Positions 9,195 to 18,880 of a stretch of DNA of 64,000 nt are shown piece after piece. The position numbers were made by a program, and so were the translations under genes. The notes beneath the pieces are model-generated. The model did no database searches. It saw only the letters and a program-made list of their open reading frames with translations, and had not been told where the DNA came from. Source of the stretch: Actinokineospora diospyrosa (GTDB lineage Bacteria > Actinomycetota > Actinomycetes > Mycobacteriales > Pseudonocardiaceae); contig NZ_JAMTCO010000018.1 in NCBI RefSeq assembly GCF_024171925.1, forward strand, positions 140,622-204,621, given 5' to 3'. The stretch's first letter is position 1. Each line of letters opens with the position of its first letter.

Positions 9195-9785
9195 CACTCA
9201 GGCGACTTCGCGGTCGCGGAGATCAAGGGCCGCCACCACGTATTCGCAAGTTGGCTGCGGGCACCTACCAGGTCGGATAGCGGCCAAGTCGCACGGAGGC
9301 AACGGTCAGCACCTCGGACTGCGAGCGATGGTGTCCTGCGGACGAGCGAAACTCGCGACGGCAAAGCAGAGTCGGGAAAGAACGGGACTACGGCACTCAG
9401 GCGACCTTGCGGTCACGGAAATCGAGGGCGGCCATGACGTGATCGCGGGTTGGTTGTGGGGTACCTGCGAGGTCGGACAGGGTCCAGGCGACGCGGAGGC
9501 AGCGGTCAGTGCCTCGTACTCAGAGCGATGACCTCCAGCGAACGAGCGAGCTCGCGGCGGCGAGCAGGGCCAGGAAACAAGGGCTAACCGCACTCAGGCA
9601 ACCTTGCGGTTACGGAGATCAAGGGCCGCCATGACGTGATCGTGAGCTGGCTGCGGGCACATACCAGGGCGGATAGGGCCAAATAACACGGAGGCGCGGT
9701 CAACGCCTCGGACTGAGAGCGGTGGCCTCCTGCGGGAGAGCGAACTCGCGGTGGCGAGCAGGGTCGGGAAAGAACGGGACTACGG
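9195..9785 (-). repeat. Three degenerate tandem copies of the yifB 3' end
   Basis: The last part of yifB is repeated downstream of its own stop. CACTCAGG landmarks fall at 9195, 9394 and 9591, and in the intact gene at 9786, a period of 195-199 bp. Copy 2 (from 9394) is nearly identical to the intact gene over about 114 bp, with two changes seen, and would encode HVMAALDFRDRKVA-stop. Copies 1 and 3 resemble each other more than copy 2 or the gene (LDLRDREVA-stop and LDLRNRKVA-stop), so the pattern is A-B-A-B. All copies lack about 40 bp present in the gene. They fill the roughly 650-bp gap between yifB and the small ORF. Confidence 0.85.
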
Positions 9786-9788
9786 CAC

Positions 9789-11303
9789 TCAGGCGACCTT
9801 GCGGTCACGGAAATCGAGGGCGGCCATGACGTGGTCGCGGGTTGGTTGTGGGGTACCTGCCAGGTCGGACAGGGTCCAGGCGACGCGGAGGCAGCGGTCG
9901 GCGCCTCGGGCGGAGACGGCGCCTGCGGAGAGGGCTCGGTCGAGGAGGGCGGTGGTCTCCCGGGGGAGGGCGAACTCGCGGCGGAGGGCGGGGCCGGGGA
10001 CTTCGGCGTTGGTGTGCCAGCCGTGGGCGGACCAGCGGTGGGTGGCTCTGGCCCGGGCCTCGGCGACGCGGGTGCGGACGGCGGTGGTGGTTTCCGGTTC
10101 GGTGTCGGCGGTGCGGGACATGGCGGTGATGGGGCGGGTTCGGACGCGCAGGTCCACGCGGTCGAGCAGGGGGCCGGACAGCCGGGCGGCGTAGCGCCTG
10201 CGGGCTTGGGGCGGGCAGACGCAGTCGGCGTCCCTGGGCGGGGCGCACGGGCAGAGGTTGGTGGCCAGGACGAGTTGGAACCGGGCCGGGTAGACGACCA
10301 CGCCGTCGCGGCGGGCGAGGCGGATCTCGCCTTCCTCCAACGCGGTGCGCAGCGCCTCCAAGCGATCTGACGCGAACTCGGCAGCTTCGTCCAGGAAGAG
10401 CACCCCGTAGTGGGCCCGGCTGATGCCGCCGGGTTTCGCCAAACCGGAGCCACCGCCGACCAGGGCCGCGATGGAGGCGGTGTGGTGCGGCGCGACGAAC
10501 GGGGGTGCGGTGATCAAGGGTGAGTCGGTGGTCAGGACGCCCGCGACGGAGTGGATGGCGGTGACTTCGAGGGCCTGTTCGGACGACAGCCCGGGGAGCA
10601 GACCGGGCAGGCGGCGGGCGAGCATGGTCTTGCCGGTGCCGGGCGGGCCCGCGAGCAGGACGTGGTGACCGCCCGCGGCGGCGACCTCCAGCGCCCAGCG
10701 GCCCTCGGGCTGCCCCACGACGTCGACCAGGTCGGGGTGGTCGGTCGTCGGGGCGGTCGGGGGAGGGTCGGGCACGCAGAGGGCGTCAGCGGCGCCCTGG
10801 GCCCACGTCACCACCTCGGCCAGGGTGCCCGCGCCCAGGACCTCCATGCCGCTGACGAGGGAGGCCTCGGCGAGGGCGTGCGTGGGCACGATCGCCCGGC
10901 GCAACCCGGCTCGGCGGGCGGCGAGCAGGCACGGCAGGACCCCCTTGACCGGGCGCAACCTGCCGTCCAGGGCCAACTCGCCGACGAGGACCGTGTCGCT
11001 GAAGGCCTCAGGCGGGAGTCTGCCGTCAGCGACGAGCATGGACACCGCCAACGCCAAGTCGTAGCCCGAGCCGCCCTTGGGCAGGGCTGCCGGGGACAGG
11101 GCGAAGGTGACCAACTGGTCCGGCCAGACCATGCCGCTGTTGCGCACGGCGGCGCGGACGCGGTCCTTGGCCTCGTTCAGCGCGGCGTCAGGCAGCCCGA
11201 CGATCTGGGTGCGCGGCCTGCCGCCGCCGATGTCGGCCTCGATCTCCACCGGGATGCCGTCCACCCCGGACAGGGCCACCGACCACACTCGCGACAGCAC
11301 CAT
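9789..11303 (-). CDS. comM: YifB/ComM family Mg-chelatase-like AAA+ ATPase
   Basis: AAA+ protein of the YifB/ComM family; ComM is a branch-migration helicase that helps integrate transformed DNA, fitting its place next to dprA. From ATG at 11303 it has 504 residues: an N-terminal Lon-protease-like fold (SVALSGVDGIPVEIEADI), Walker A GPPGTGKTMLARRLPGLLP near residue 225, Walker B GVLFLDEAAEF, and a C-terminal Mg-chelatase domain ending DFRDRKVA. The cysteine cluster CPCAPPRDADCVC is a family feature. The start shares one base with the yraN stop (TGATG). Its 3' end is duplicated downstream. Confidence 0.93.
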   Translation of the reverse strand: MVLSRVWSVALSGVDGIPVEIEADIGGGRPRTQIVGLPDAALNEAKDRVRAAVRNSGMVWPDQLVTFALSPAALPKGGSGYDLALAVSMLVADGRLPPEAFSDTVLVGELALDGRLRPVKGVLPCLLAARRAGLRRAIVPTHALAEASLVSGMEVLGAGTLAEVVTWAQGAADALCVPDPPPTAPTTDHPDLVDVVGQPEGRWALEVAAAGGHHVLLAGPPGTGKTMLARRLPGLLPGLSSEQALEVTAIHSVAGVLTTDSPLITAPPFVAPHHTASIAALVGGGSGLAKPGGISRAHYGVLFLDEAAEFASDRLEALRTALEEGEIRLARRDGVVVYPARFQLVLATNLCPCAPPRDADCVCPPQARRRYAARLSGPLLDRVDLRVRTRPITAMSRTADTEPETTTAVRTRVAEARARATHRWSAHGWHTNAEVPGPALRREFALPRETTALLDRALSAGAVSARGADRCLRVAWTLSDLAGTPQPTRDHVMAALDFRDRKVA

Positions 11304-11659
11304 CAGAACACCCCGCGCAGGTGCCGGACGGTCGGCTCGTCGTCGCGCGGTAGGAGAACCGAGACGATGTCGAAGCGGATCTCGACCGGGCCGATGCCGT
11401 TGTCGAGCCGCCAGCGGCGCGCGAGTGCCCGGACGCGGCGGGCCTTGTCGTCGGTGACGGCCTCGGCGGGGCCGCCGTAGTGGGTGCCGGTGCGGGTCTT
11501 GACCTCGCACACCACCAGCCTGCCGTCGTCGCCGCAGATGACGTCGAGCTCACCGAGCTCGCACCGCCAGTTGCGGGCGAGGACGACCAGCCCGCTGCTC
11601 GCCAAGTACCGCGCGGCGATGTCCTCGCCGCGCGCCCCCACCTCGAGGTGTCGTGCCAC
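11303..11659 (-). CDS. yraN: YraN family (UPF0102) endonuclease-like protein
   Basis: Small protein with an endonuclease-like fold; function is not firmly established. The 118-residue product contains GARGEDIAARYLASSGL, the predicted active-site stretch ELDVIC and VCEVKTRTG (E-D-x(n)-E-x-K), as in the family. I choose GTG at 11659, preceded by GGGAGC at good spacing, which gives the usual 118-120 residues; the frame runs 17 codons further without similarity. It is coupled to yifB through the TGATG overlap. yraN-yifB-dprA is a conserved order. Confidence 0.9.
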   Translation of the reverse strand: MARHLEVGARGEDIAARYLASSGLVVLARNWRCELGELDVICGDDGRLVVCEVKTRTGTHYGGPAEAVTDDKARRVRALARRWRLDNGIGPVEIRFDIVSVLLPRDDEPTVRHLRGVF

Positions 11660-11754
11660 GTCCGCTCCCGGTCCGGGTGGTGGGCGCGGCGGTCGCCGGG
11701 CCCACCACAACGGTGCGGGGTGGCGGTGCGGGTCGGCCAGGGGTGCTGGCGAAC

Positions 11755-11782
11755 GGTGGACAACCGGTGGGGTTGTGGATAA
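11755..11782 (-). promoter_or_regulatory. Paired DnaA-box-like motif, 19-bp spacing (site 2)
   Basis: TGGACAACC and TTGTGGATAA are in tandem with TGGA cores at 11757 and 11776, 19 bp apart. A 25-bp stretch covering both boxes is the exact reverse complement of site 1 at about 4815-4839. It sits between the DUF2469 gene and yraN, where a promoter for the yraN-yifB-dprA series would be expected. Confidence 0.5.
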
Positions 11783-11789
11783 CTCGGGA

Positions 11790-12113
11790 TCAGCCGCTGA
11801 AGGGGCCGTCCTCGGGCAGCCGGAGATCGGGTTTGTCGAGCTCCTCGACGTTGACGTCCTTGAAGGTGATCACCCGGACGTTCTTGACGAACCGGGCGGG
11901 CCGGTACATGTCCCACACCCAGGCGTCGGACATCCGCACCTCGAAGTAGACCTCGCCGTCGGCGTCACGAACCTGCACGTCGACACCGTTGGCGAGGTAG
12001 AACCGCCGCTCGGTCTCGACCACGTAGGCGAACTGACCCACGATGTCGCGGTACTCCCGGTAGAGCTGCAGCTCCATCTCGGTCTCGTACTTCTCGAGAT
12101 CCTCCGCGCTCAT
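11790..12113 (-). CDS. DUF2469 family protein
   Basis: Conserved actinobacterial protein of unknown function, almost always found between rnhB and yraN. The 107-residue product starts MSAEDLEKYETEMELQLYRE and is acidic, with aromatic-rich strands (FAYVVETERRFYLAN, DAWVWDMYRPARFVK) and no signal peptide or membrane segment. The start ATG follows a short gap of 39 bp after rnhB. Identification rests on overall similarity and the conserved neighbourhood. Confidence 0.9.
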   Translation of the reverse strand: MSAEDLEKYETEMELQLYREYRDIVGQFAYVVETERRFYLANGVDVQVRDADGEVYFEVRMSDAWVWDMYRPARFVKNVRVITFKDVNVEELDKPDLRLPEDGPFSG

Positions 12114-12152
12114 CTGCCGCGCGCCCCTCCTGGTCGTGACCTGTTCCGCCCG

Positions 12153-12902
12153 CTACTGCGGGGGTCCACCATTCTGGACCACGGCGGTCGCCGCCACACT
12201 CAGCGCCACCCGATGTGGCGCGCGCATCCCGTGGGCGACGCCCGCGGCGGCGACGTTGGCGTAGGACCAACGGTGTTCGTGGCTGGGGCCGTGCTCGCGC
12301 AGCGCGCGCGTGTGCAGCCCCGTGCAGTACCCCTTGTGCACGTCGAACCGGTACTCCGGCAACCGCTCGTGCAGCCCGGTCATGATCCGGTCCCGGGTGA
12401 CCTTGGCCAGCACGGACGCCGCCGCGACGCAGGCTGCCGCCTGGTCGCCCTTGAGCACCGGCATGCTCGGCGCGGTCAGGCCGGGCACCCGGAAGCCGTC
12501 GACCAGCACGTACCCCGGGTGGGTGGTCAGCTGGGCCACCGCGCGCCGCATGCCCTCGATGTTGGCGAAGTGCACGCCGGTGAGGTCGACCTCCGCGGTG
12601 GGCACGACCACCACCGCGTAGTCGACAGCGCGGGCGCGGACCAGGTCGAACATCCGGTCGCGGGCGGCGGGGGTCATCAGCTTGGAGTCGGTGAGCCCGT
12701 CGAGGCGGGCAGCGTCACCGGGGCGCAATACGCACGAGGCGATGACCAGCGGTCCGGCACAAGCACCCCTGCCTGCCTCATCCACGCCCGCGACGGGTCC
12801 GAGTCCACGCCGGTGCAGTGCGGTCTGTAAACCCCAGGTGCCGGTGTCGCGCCGCAACACCGCGCGGGGTGGCCGCAGCACCTGCTCCAGCACCTCCGTC
12901 AC
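12153..12902 (-). CDS. rnhB: Ribonuclease HII
   Basis: Cleaves RNA in RNA/DNA hybrids and removes misincorporated ribonucleotides. The active-site motif [17 protein letters not shown] has the D-E pair; a further acidic residue lies in the [10 protein letters not shown] region, and VLAKVTRD with DRIM follow as in the family. From GTG at 12902 the protein has 249 residues. The start overlaps the stop of the upstream signal peptidase gene by 4 bp (GTGA), so the two are probably translationally coupled. Confidence 0.93.
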   Translation of the reverse strand: MTEVLEQVLRPPRAVLRRDTGTWGLQTALHRRGLGPVAGVDEAGRGACAGPLVIASCVLRPGDAARLDGLTDSKLMTPAARDRMFDLVRARAVDYAVVVVPTAEVDLTGVHFANIEGMRRAVAQLTTHPGYVLVDGFRVPGLTAPSMPVLKGDQAAACVAAASVLAKVTRDRIMTGLHERLPEYRFDVHKGYCTGLHTRALREHGPSHEHRWSYANVAAAGVAHGMRAPHRVALSVAATAVVQNGGPPQ

Positions 12903-13777
12903 CGCTTCCCCCTCCGTATCGGCAACAGCTCGCGCGACCGCCTGAGCAGCCACAACGTCGGCCACGCCGCGGCAAGGCCAACTCCCGCCGGTAGGGCTGC
13001 CTGCCATGCGGGAGCCGACAAAGCCTGCGGGTTGTGGTCGCCCACGCCTTGCCACCGCGACGGCGGCAGGATGATCGCGCGCACCTTGCCGATGACATTG
13101 TCCACCGGCACCAGCCCGTTCTGACCACCCCCACCCTGAACCCGGGAGTCGGCGGAGTTGTTGCGGTTGTCCCCCATGACGAACAGCTTGCCCGGGGGCA
13201 CCGACACGGCCTTGAACTCGTCTTGCTGCTGGTTGCGCTCTGGATCCAAGTAGATGTAGGGCTCGTCGAGCGGTTTGCCGTCCACCAGCACGCGGTTGTC
13301 GTCGTCGCAGCACTCCACGGTCTGCCCGCCAACGGCGACGATCCGCTTCACCACGTCGTCTTCGTCAGGCGCGGCGAAGCCGAACTTCGCGCCGACCCCT
13401 TGCATCCACCGGACGAACCCGTTGTCCGAGCGGGGCGCGATGCTCTCCGACCGGTTCCACGTGTCGGGCCTGCTGAACACGACGACCTCACCGGGCTCGG
13501 GATCGCCGAACGTGTAGACGAGTTTGTCGACAACGACGCGGTCGCCGTAGCAGCCCGGACAGCCGTGCAGGGTCTGCTCCATCGACTCCGACGGGATCAC
13601 AAACACCCGCGCGATGAACGACTGGATGATGATCGTCAGCACCAACGCGACTACGAGCAGGATCGGCAGTTCTATCCAGAACGGCCGCTTCTTACGCTGT
13701 CGCTTGGGTTTCGCAGCCCCCGAACTCTTGTCCTCAGGGGTCTCGTCATCATCGGGTGTGGAAGATCCTTCGGACAC
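12899..13777 (-). CDS. lepB: Signal peptidase I, paralogue 1
   Basis: Removes signal peptides on the outer face of the membrane. The 292-residue protein has a charged N-terminal tail, a first membrane helix (about residues 33-56), the catalytic Ser65 in IPSESMEQT and general-base Lys144 in [10 protein letters not shown], followed by [14 protein letters not shown] second hydrophobic segment near the C-terminus ([17 protein letters not shown]) anchors the other end. A CPGC pair and a CC pair (TVECCDD) suggest disulphides outside the membrane. It is the third of three adjacent paralogues and is coupled to rnhB. Start GTG at 13777, 9 bp after the previous gene. Confidence 0.93.
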   Translation of the reverse strand: MSEGSSTPDDDETPEDKSSGAAKPKRQRKKRPFWIELPILLVVALVLTIIIQSFIARVFVIPSESMEQTLHGCPGCYGDRVVVDKLVYTFGDPEPGEVVVFSRPDTWNRSESIAPRSDNGFVRWMQGVGAKFGFAAPDEDDVVKRIVAVGGQTVECCDDDNRVLVDGKPLDEPYIYLDPERNQQQDEFKAVSVPPGKLFVMGDNRNNSADSRVQGGGGQNGLVPVDNVIGKVRAIILPPSRWQGVGDHNPQALSAPAWQAALPAGVGLAAAWPTLWLLRRSRELLPIRRGKR

Positions 13778-13786
13778 CGAGGCAGC

Positions 13787-14803
13787 CTATCCGGCGCGCT
13801 TACGGGAACCGCGCACCAGCACCCCGCGTAGTCGCCTACCGAGCCACAAGGTCGGCCACGCGGCGGCAATGCCAACACCCGCCGGTAGTCCTACCTGCCA
13901 CGCCGGAACCGACAACGATTGAGCTTGCGGGTTGTGGTCGCCCACTCCCCGCCACCGCGATGGCGGCAGGATGATGTAGCGCGCCTTGCCAATGACGTTG
14001 TCGACGGGCACGAACCCGTTGGCCTTACCGCCACCCTGGATGCGCGAGTCCGCGGAGAAGTTCCGGTTGTCGCCCATCACCCACAACATCCCCGGGGCGA
14101 TGGTGATCTTCTCGATCTTCCGCTGGTCCTCGTCGGGCCCGAAGGTGCGGTTGATGTAGGGCTCGTCGAGCGGCTTGCCGTCGACCAGGACGCGCTGTTG
14201 CTCGTCGCAGCACTCCACGGTCTGCCCGGCGACGGCGATGACCCGCTTGACCACGTCCTCGTTGCTCGGCTCGGCCAGGCCGAACTGCGAGCCGAAGTCC
14301 TGCAGCCAGGCCACGACCGCGTTGTCCGACCGGGTGACCGGGCCGTCGGCGTCCCAGGTGTCCGGCCGCTCGAACACCACGACGTCACCGGGCTCGGGAT
14401 CGCGGAAGTAGTACACAACCCGGTCGACCAGGATCCGGTCGCCCGAGCAGCCGTTGCAGCCGTGCAGGGTCTGCTCCATCGACTCCGACGGGATCACGAA
14501 CACCCGCGCGATGAACGACTGGATGATGATCGTCAGCACCAGCGCGACGCCGATCAGGATCGGCAGTTCCACCCAGAACGGGCGCTTCTTCTTCTCGGCC
14601 TTGGCGGACTCACCCGCCGCCGCCCCGTCGGTCCCGTCGGCCCCGCCTGCGTCGTCCGCGTCGTCCGACCGGTGCTCCCCGTCCGGGCCGGTGTCCGGTG
14701 TCGACCGCGCTGGGCCGGATTCGGCTGTGGTGTCCGGTTCGATGACGTCGAGATCCTCGGTGCCGCGTCCATCCCCTGGCACGACACCGTGTGCGTCCGA
14801 CAA
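13787..14803 (-). CDS. lepB: Signal peptidase I, paralogue 2
   Basis: Same function and layout as its two neighbours. The 338-residue protein has a 75-residue acidic, disordered cytoplasmic tail rich in Asp, Gly and Thr, one membrane helix, Ser108 in IPSESMEQT, Lys186 in VVKRVIAVAGQ and VMGDNRNFSADSR, then a C-terminal hydrophobic segment. The start is TTG at 14803, one base after the TAG of paralogue 3, with AGGAAGG nine bases upstream. It shares more sequence with paralogue 1 than with paralogue 3 (the INQSF- and PSESM-type segments), suggesting the later duplication was between 1 and 2. Confidence 0.92.
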   Translation of the reverse strand: MSDAHGVVPGDGRGTEDLDVIEPDTTAESGPARSTPDTGPDGEHRSDDADDAGGADGTDGAAAGESAKAEKKKRPFWVELPILIGVALVLTIIIQSFIARVFVIPSESMEQTLHGCNGCSGDRILVDRVVYYFRDPEPGDVVVFERPDTWDADGPVTRSDNAVVAWLQDFGSQFGLAEPSNEDVVKRVIAVAGQTVECCDEQQRVLVDGKPLDEPYINRTFGPDEDQRKIEKITIAPGMLWVMGDNRNFSADSRIQGGGKANGFVPVDNVIGKARYIILPPSRWRGVGDHNPQAQSLSVPAWQVGLPAGVGIAAAWPTLWLGRRLRGVLVRGSRKRAG

Positions 14804-14804
14804 G

Positions 14805-16778
14805 CTATTCAGCCTTCCTGGGTGTGAGTGCGTACTTCACGCGGCGCGAGAGCCACAGCAACGGCCAGGCCGCGGCCAGACCGACCCCGAGCGGAACCCC
14901 CTGCTGCCACCCCGCCGCGGACAACCCCGGACCCGCCTGCGGGTTGTGGTCGCCGACCCCGCGCCAGCGCGACGGCGGGAGCACGATGTAGCGGGCCTTG
15001 CCGATGACCTTGCCCAGCGGGACCACTCCGCGTACACCGCCACCACCCTGGAAGCGGGAGTCGCTGGAGTTGTTCCGGTTGTCGCCCATCACCCACAGTG
15101 TGCCCTCGGGCACGGTAACCCGGGCGAACTCCTTCTGCGAGTTGGGGTTGCCGCCCTCCCAGTAGATGTAGGGCTCGTCGAGCGGTTTCCCGTCCACCAG
15201 AACGCGGTTCTGCTCGTCGCAGCACTCGACGGTCTGCCCGCCGACGGCGATGACCCGCTTCACGAAGTCGCGCTCGTCGGGCGGCGCGATGCCGATGAAC
15301 GACCCCGCGTACCGCAGCGCGCGGGTGAACGGGTTGCCGCTCTCGTTGGCGGCGACGTCGTGCTCGGTCCAGGTGTTGGGGCCCTTGAACACGACGACGT
15401 CACCGGGCGTCGGGTCGCGGAACATGTAGACGACCTTGTCGACGAAGACCCGGTCACCGCTGCACCCCGGGCAACCGTGCAGCGTCTGCTCCATCGAACC
15501 CGAGGGGATCGAGTAAACGCGGCCGATGAAGTGCTGGATGAGGAACGTCAGCAGCAGCGCGACGCCGATCAAGGTGAGGATCTCGCGCCACAACGGCTGC
15601 CTGCGGGGCGGCCGACGGTGCCTACCGCCCTTGGGGCGTTCATCTTCGACTGTCTTAGCGCGCCTACGCTTGGAGGTCGAGGTGGGGATCTCTTGCGCGC
15701 GTGACCGCACTCGCGGGATAAGAGCGGTGAGATCGACGTCTTGAACGTCTGCGGGCGGCTTGGCCTTCGCAGCCTCTTCCGCTTCCGCGACCTCCCAGTC
15801 CGCGGGCTCGATGAGCTCCGATAGCTGTACCGACGGCTGGGCGCGATCCGGACCGACAGCGGGCAGGTCATTGCGAGACGGCGTGTCCGACGGAGCAGCA
15901 GGTCCAGGTGGAGCGGCAGGCCCAACAGCGGCGGGGAGGTCCGAACGGGAAGGCGGCCCCGCAACGGGAAGGTCCTGCCGGGAGCGCTGACCAGCCGGGA
16001 GGGCGATAGGACCGAGCGGGGGGAGGTCTGACCGCGACGGGGTGTCGGGTCGGCGCTGCGGACCGACCACTGGCAGGTCGGTCCGGGATCCACCGGGGAG
16101 GCGGGTCGGCGGCGGGTCCACCCGCGCGGGCGAGTACGTCGTCCGCGACACCGGGATCGTCTCGTCGGTGTCGTCGTCGGTCGGCACCATCTTCGAATGA
16201 TGCGCGCCGGTGACCTGCGCCACATCACCAACGGGGGGTGGTGCGGGGGCGCCGCCCGGACGGGTGTACCCGTCGGGCTCGGGCCGCTTGCGCTCGGCGG
16301 CCGACTGCACGGCGGCGGCAGGGAACCACTCGGCGGACTGCTCCTCGGGCAGCGGCGCGCCAAACCAGAACTCGGGGTCGGCGGGCGCCACCTCGGGCAG
16401 GCCGGGCACCTCGGGGGCCGGCGGCTTGCGCCGGATCGGCTCGGTGCGGGCCTCGCGCGCGGGCAGCGGCTTGCCGTTCACCCGCGCGCCGTTGACCGGG
16501 GTCCCGTTGGCCGCGGCACCGGTCTGCGCCCCGTTGACCTGGGCAGGACCGACCTGAGCTGGACCGCCCTTGGCGGGGCCGACCGGGGCGCCGTTGACCT
16601 TGGCCCCGTTGACCCGGTGCCCGTTCACGTCGCGCTTGATCGGCTCCGTGTGCTTGACGCCCTGGTCAGCACCGGCCGCGCGCTCTTGATCGCGGGTACG
16701 GTCGACCGCCTCCCGACGGGAGTGCTCCGACTCTGCCACGGCGTCCGGTGGCACACGGTGAGGAGGGCGGTCGACCAC
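14805..16778 (-). CDS. lepB: Signal peptidase I, paralogue 3, with a ~395-residue cytoplasmic tail
   Basis: The C-terminal 260 residues form a complete signal peptidase I: membrane helix near 397-422, catalytic Ser428 in IPSGSMEQT, Lys507 in [24 protein letters not shown] and a final hydrophobic segment. The N-terminal 395 residues are Pro/Gly/Ala-rich and probably disordered. They contain N-G-x-x-V-N-G repeats (about residues 50-105) and five copies of S-R-x-D-L-P-x-x-G-P (about 230-315), then a basic stretch before the helix. Such a tail is far longer than usual. The GTG at 16778 follows a TACGCT box at leaderless spacing, so the transcript may start at the codon. Confidence 0.9.
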   Translation of the reverse strand: MVDRPPHRVPPDAVAESEHSRREAVDRTRDQERAAGADQGVKHTEPIKRDVNGHRVNGAKVNGAPVGPAKGGPAQVGPAQVNGAQTGAAANGTPVNGARVNGKPLPAREARTEPIRRKPPAPEVPGLPEVAPADPEFWFGAPLPEEQSAEWFPAAAVQSAAERKRPEPDGYTRPGGAPAPPPVGDVAQVTGAHHSKMVPTDDDTDETIPVSRTTYSPARVDPPPTRLPGGSRTDLPVVGPQRRPDTPSRSDLPPLGPIALPAGQRSRQDLPVAGPPSRSDLPAAVGPAAPPGPAAPSDTPSRNDLPAVGPDRAQPSVQLSELIEPADWEVAEAEEAAKAKPPADVQDVDLTALIPRVRSRAQEIPTSTSKRRRAKTVEDERPKGGRHRRPPRRQPLWREILTLIGVALLLTFLIQHFIGRVYSIPSGSMEQTLHGCPGCSGDRVFVDKVVYMFRDPTPGDVVVFKGPNTWTEHDVAANESGNPFTRALRYAGSFIGIAPPDERDFVKRVIAVGGQTVECCDEQNRVLVDGKPLDEPYIYWEGGNPNSQKEFARVTVPEGTLWVMGDNRNNSSDSRFQGGGGVRGVVPLGKVIGKARYIVLPPSRWRGVGDHNPQAGPGLSAAGWQQGVPLGVGLAAAWPLLWLSRRVKYALTPRKAE

Positions 16779-16814
16779 GCACTTGAGCGTACGTGAGCGG
16801 GTGTGCTGGCCGCG

Positions 16815-17174
16815 TCAGGAAGCGGTCTGCGGCTCCCGCTTCTCCTTGATCTTGGCGGCCTTGCCGCGCAGCTCGCGCAGGTAGTACAGCTTCGCCCGGC
16901 GGACGTCACCGCGGCGGGCGACCTCGATCTCGGCGATGTTGGGGGTGTGCACCGGGAAGGTGCGCTCGACCCCGACACCGAAGGAGACCTTGCGGACGGT
17001 GAAGGTCTCGCGGATCCCGCCGCCCTGGCGGCGGATCACCACGCCCTGGAACACCTGGACGCGCGAGCGAGAACCCTCGATGACGCGAACGTGGACCTTC
17101 AGCGTGTCACCCGGGCGGAAGTCCGGGATGTCGGAACGCAGCGACTTGGCGTCCAGGGCATCCAGGGTGTTCAT
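16815..17174 (-). CDS. rplS: 50S ribosomal protein L19
   Basis: Large-subunit protein at the 30S interface. From ATG at 17174 the product has 119 residues and contains [18 protein letters not shown] split at [26 protein letters not shown] and [18 protein letters not shown], all L19 signatures. It lies after trmD and before the signal peptidase genes, the standard actinobacterial order rpsP-KH-rimM-trmD-rplS-lepB. The 125-bp gap to trmD may carry a separate promoter. Confidence 0.97.
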   Translation of the reverse strand: MNTLDALDAKSLRSDIPDFRPGDTLKVHVRVIEGSRSRVQVFQGVVIRRQGGGIRETFTVRKVSFGVGVERTFPVHTPNIAEIEVARRGDVRRAKLYYLRELRGKAAKIKEKREPQTAS

Positions 17175-17299
17175 CGGTAGTCCGTCCTCGTCTTCGTCAC
17201 GATGCTCGTACATCCCGGCCAGGGGCGGCGTCGTGCCGAACTGCCTGGCTCGGGTGGGCTGGTGGGCCGCGCCGGAGGCGCGACAACCCGGAAAGTATG

Positions 17300-18070
17300 T
17301 CAGACCGGGTCGGCGGACCCGAAATCGGCCCCCGCGCGCAGGGTGTCCAACATAGCTCGATCGTGTTTGTCCAGGCCACCCGGGGGGAGCGCGGCCAGCA
17401 GGTCCGGCCTGCGGGCGAAGGTCCGCTCCAGCGACCGGTCGCGCCGCCAGCGGGCGATCGCGGCGTGGTTGCCCGAGCGCAGCACGTCGGGCACCGGCCG
17501 CTCCCGCCACACCTCGGGCCGGGTGTAGCTGGGGCCCTCGAGCAGGCCGTCGGAGAAGGAGTCCTGCTGGGCCGAGACCGGGTTGCCCAGCACCCCGGGC
17601 AGCAGCCGGGCCACGGCCTCGACGATCACCATGACCGCGACCTCGCCGCCGACGAGCACGTAGTCGCCGATGGACACCTCGTCGACCGGCATCCTGGTCG
17701 CGGCGTCGTCGACGACCCGCTGGTCGATGCCCTCGTAGCGGCCGCAGGCGAACACCAGGTGCTCCTCGGCGGCGTACTCGTGCGCCAGGGCCTGGGTGAA
17801 CGGCCGCCCGGCCGGGGTGGGCACGACCAGCCGCGGCGGCGGACCGGCGCAGACCTCGTCGAGCGCCTCACCCCACACCTGCGGCTTCATGACCATGCCG
17901 GGGCCACCGCCGTACGGGCTGTCGTCGACGGCCTTGTGCACGTCGTAGGTCCACCGGCGCAGGTCGTGCACGCCGAGGGTGAGCAGGCCGCGCTCGATGG
18001 CGCGCCCGAGCAGCGCGCCGCGCAGCGGCTCCAGGTACTCGGGGAAGATCGTGACGACGTCGACGCGCAC
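17300..18070 (-). CDS. trmD: tRNA (guanine37-N1)-methyltransferase
   Basis: Methylates G37 of tRNAs with SAM, which prevents frameshifting. The 256-residue SPOUT protein begins [16 protein letters not shown] and has [16 protein letters not shown], the knot region [11 protein letters not shown] and [18 protein letters not shown] split across the SAM pocket. The start GTG shares one base with the rimM stop (TAGTG). Confidence 0.96.
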   Translation of the reverse strand: MRVDVVTIFPEYLEPLRGALLGRAIERGLLTLGVHDLRRWTYDVHKAVDDSPYGGGPGMVMKPQVWGEALDEVCAGPPPRLVVPTPAGRPFTQALAHEYAAEEHLVFACGRYEGIDQRVVDDAATRMPVDEVSIGDYVLVGGEVAVMVIVEAVARLLPGVLGNPVSAQQDSFSDGLLEGPSYTRPEVWRERPVPDVLRSGNHAAIARWRRDRSLERTFARRPDLLAALPPGGLDKHDRAMLDTLRAGADFGSADPV

Positions 18071-18627
18071 TAGTCGGTCGCGCCTTTCGCTTCCACGGCG
18101 TCGTCCGGGTCGATCAGGCCCTCCGGCGGGTCCAGCACGACCCGGCCGCCGCGCACGTCGACCACGGGGACGATCTCGCGCACGAACGGGACCAGGACGT
18201 CGGTCCCGTCGCGGTCGATGACCAGCAGGTCGCTGCCGGGACCGTGGGTGATCTCGCGAACCGTGCCGACCCGAGTCCCGTCGACCAACTCGGCGGACAG
18301 GCCCGCCAGCTCGTGGTCGTAGAACTCGTCCGGGTCGTCGATGGGCGGGAGGTCCGCGGTGTCGGCGAGCAGGAGGGCCCCGCGCAGCGCCTCGGCGGCG
18401 GTGCGGTCGGGGACCTCGGTGAAGCGGACGAGCAGCCGCCCGGCGTGCTGCCGGGCGGCTGAGATCGTCAGCGGGCGGTGCGAACCGTCGCGCAGGCGCG
18501 CGGTCACGGTCGCCTCCAGTGCGAACCGCAACTGCGGGGTGTCCGTGCGCACGTCCACGGCGAGTTCGCCGTGGATGCCGTGCGCCTTGGCCACCCGGCC
18601 GACGGCGACCAGGTCTGGCTTGTCCAT
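18070..18627 (-). CDS. rimM: Ribosome maturation factor RimM
   Basis: Assists 16S rRNA 3'-domain processing and binds S19. The 185-residue protein starts [21 protein letters not shown], contains the RimM domain and a PRC-barrel ([21 protein letters not shown] split at LS) and ends in a short acidic tail. It sits between the KH protein and trmD and shares a base with the trmD start. Confidence 0.95.
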   Translation of the reverse strand: MDKPDLVAVGRVAKAHGIHGELAVDVRTDTPQLRFALEATVTARLRDGSHRPLTISAARQHAGRLLVRFTEVPDRTAAEALRGALLLADTADLPPIDDPDEFYDHELAGLSAELVDGTRVGTVREITHGPGSDLLVIDRDGTDVLVPFVREIVPVVDVRGGRVVLDPPEGLIDPDDAVEAKGATD

Positions 18628-18640
18628 GAGCTCGACCCGA

Positions 18641-18880
18641 TCAGTGGTCGGTGTCGACCACGTCCACCCGGATACCGCGACCGCCGACCCCGGCCATCAC
18701 GGTCCGCAGCGCGGTCGCGGTGCGGCCGCCCCGGCCGATCACCTTGCCGAGGTCCTCCGGGTTGACGTGCACCTCGAGGGTGCGGCCGCGCCGGGTGGTG
18801 ACGAGTTCGACCTGCACGTCATCGGGGTTGTCCACGATGCCGCGCACGAGGTGTTCGAGGGCGTCCGCGAGGGCACTCAC
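18641..18880 (-). CDS. KH-domain RNA-binding protein (KhpA family)
   Basis: A 79-residue single-KH protein with the [15 protein letters not shown] version of the GxxG loop. Proteins of this family bind RNA broadly and, in some Gram-positives, act with KhpB in cell-shape control. The GTG start overlaps the rpsP stop by 4 bp (GTGA). The rpsP-KH-rimM-trmD order is conserved widely. Confidence 0.93.
   Translation of the reverse strand: MSALADALEHLVRGIVDNPDDVQVELVTTRRGRTLEVHVNPEDLGKVIGRGGRTATALRTVMAGVGGRGIRVDVVDTDH

Noticed and set aside
9584..10453. ORF with Ser/Pro-rich product running through the comM repeats
   Set aside because: Out-of-frame shadow of comM and its degenerate copies.
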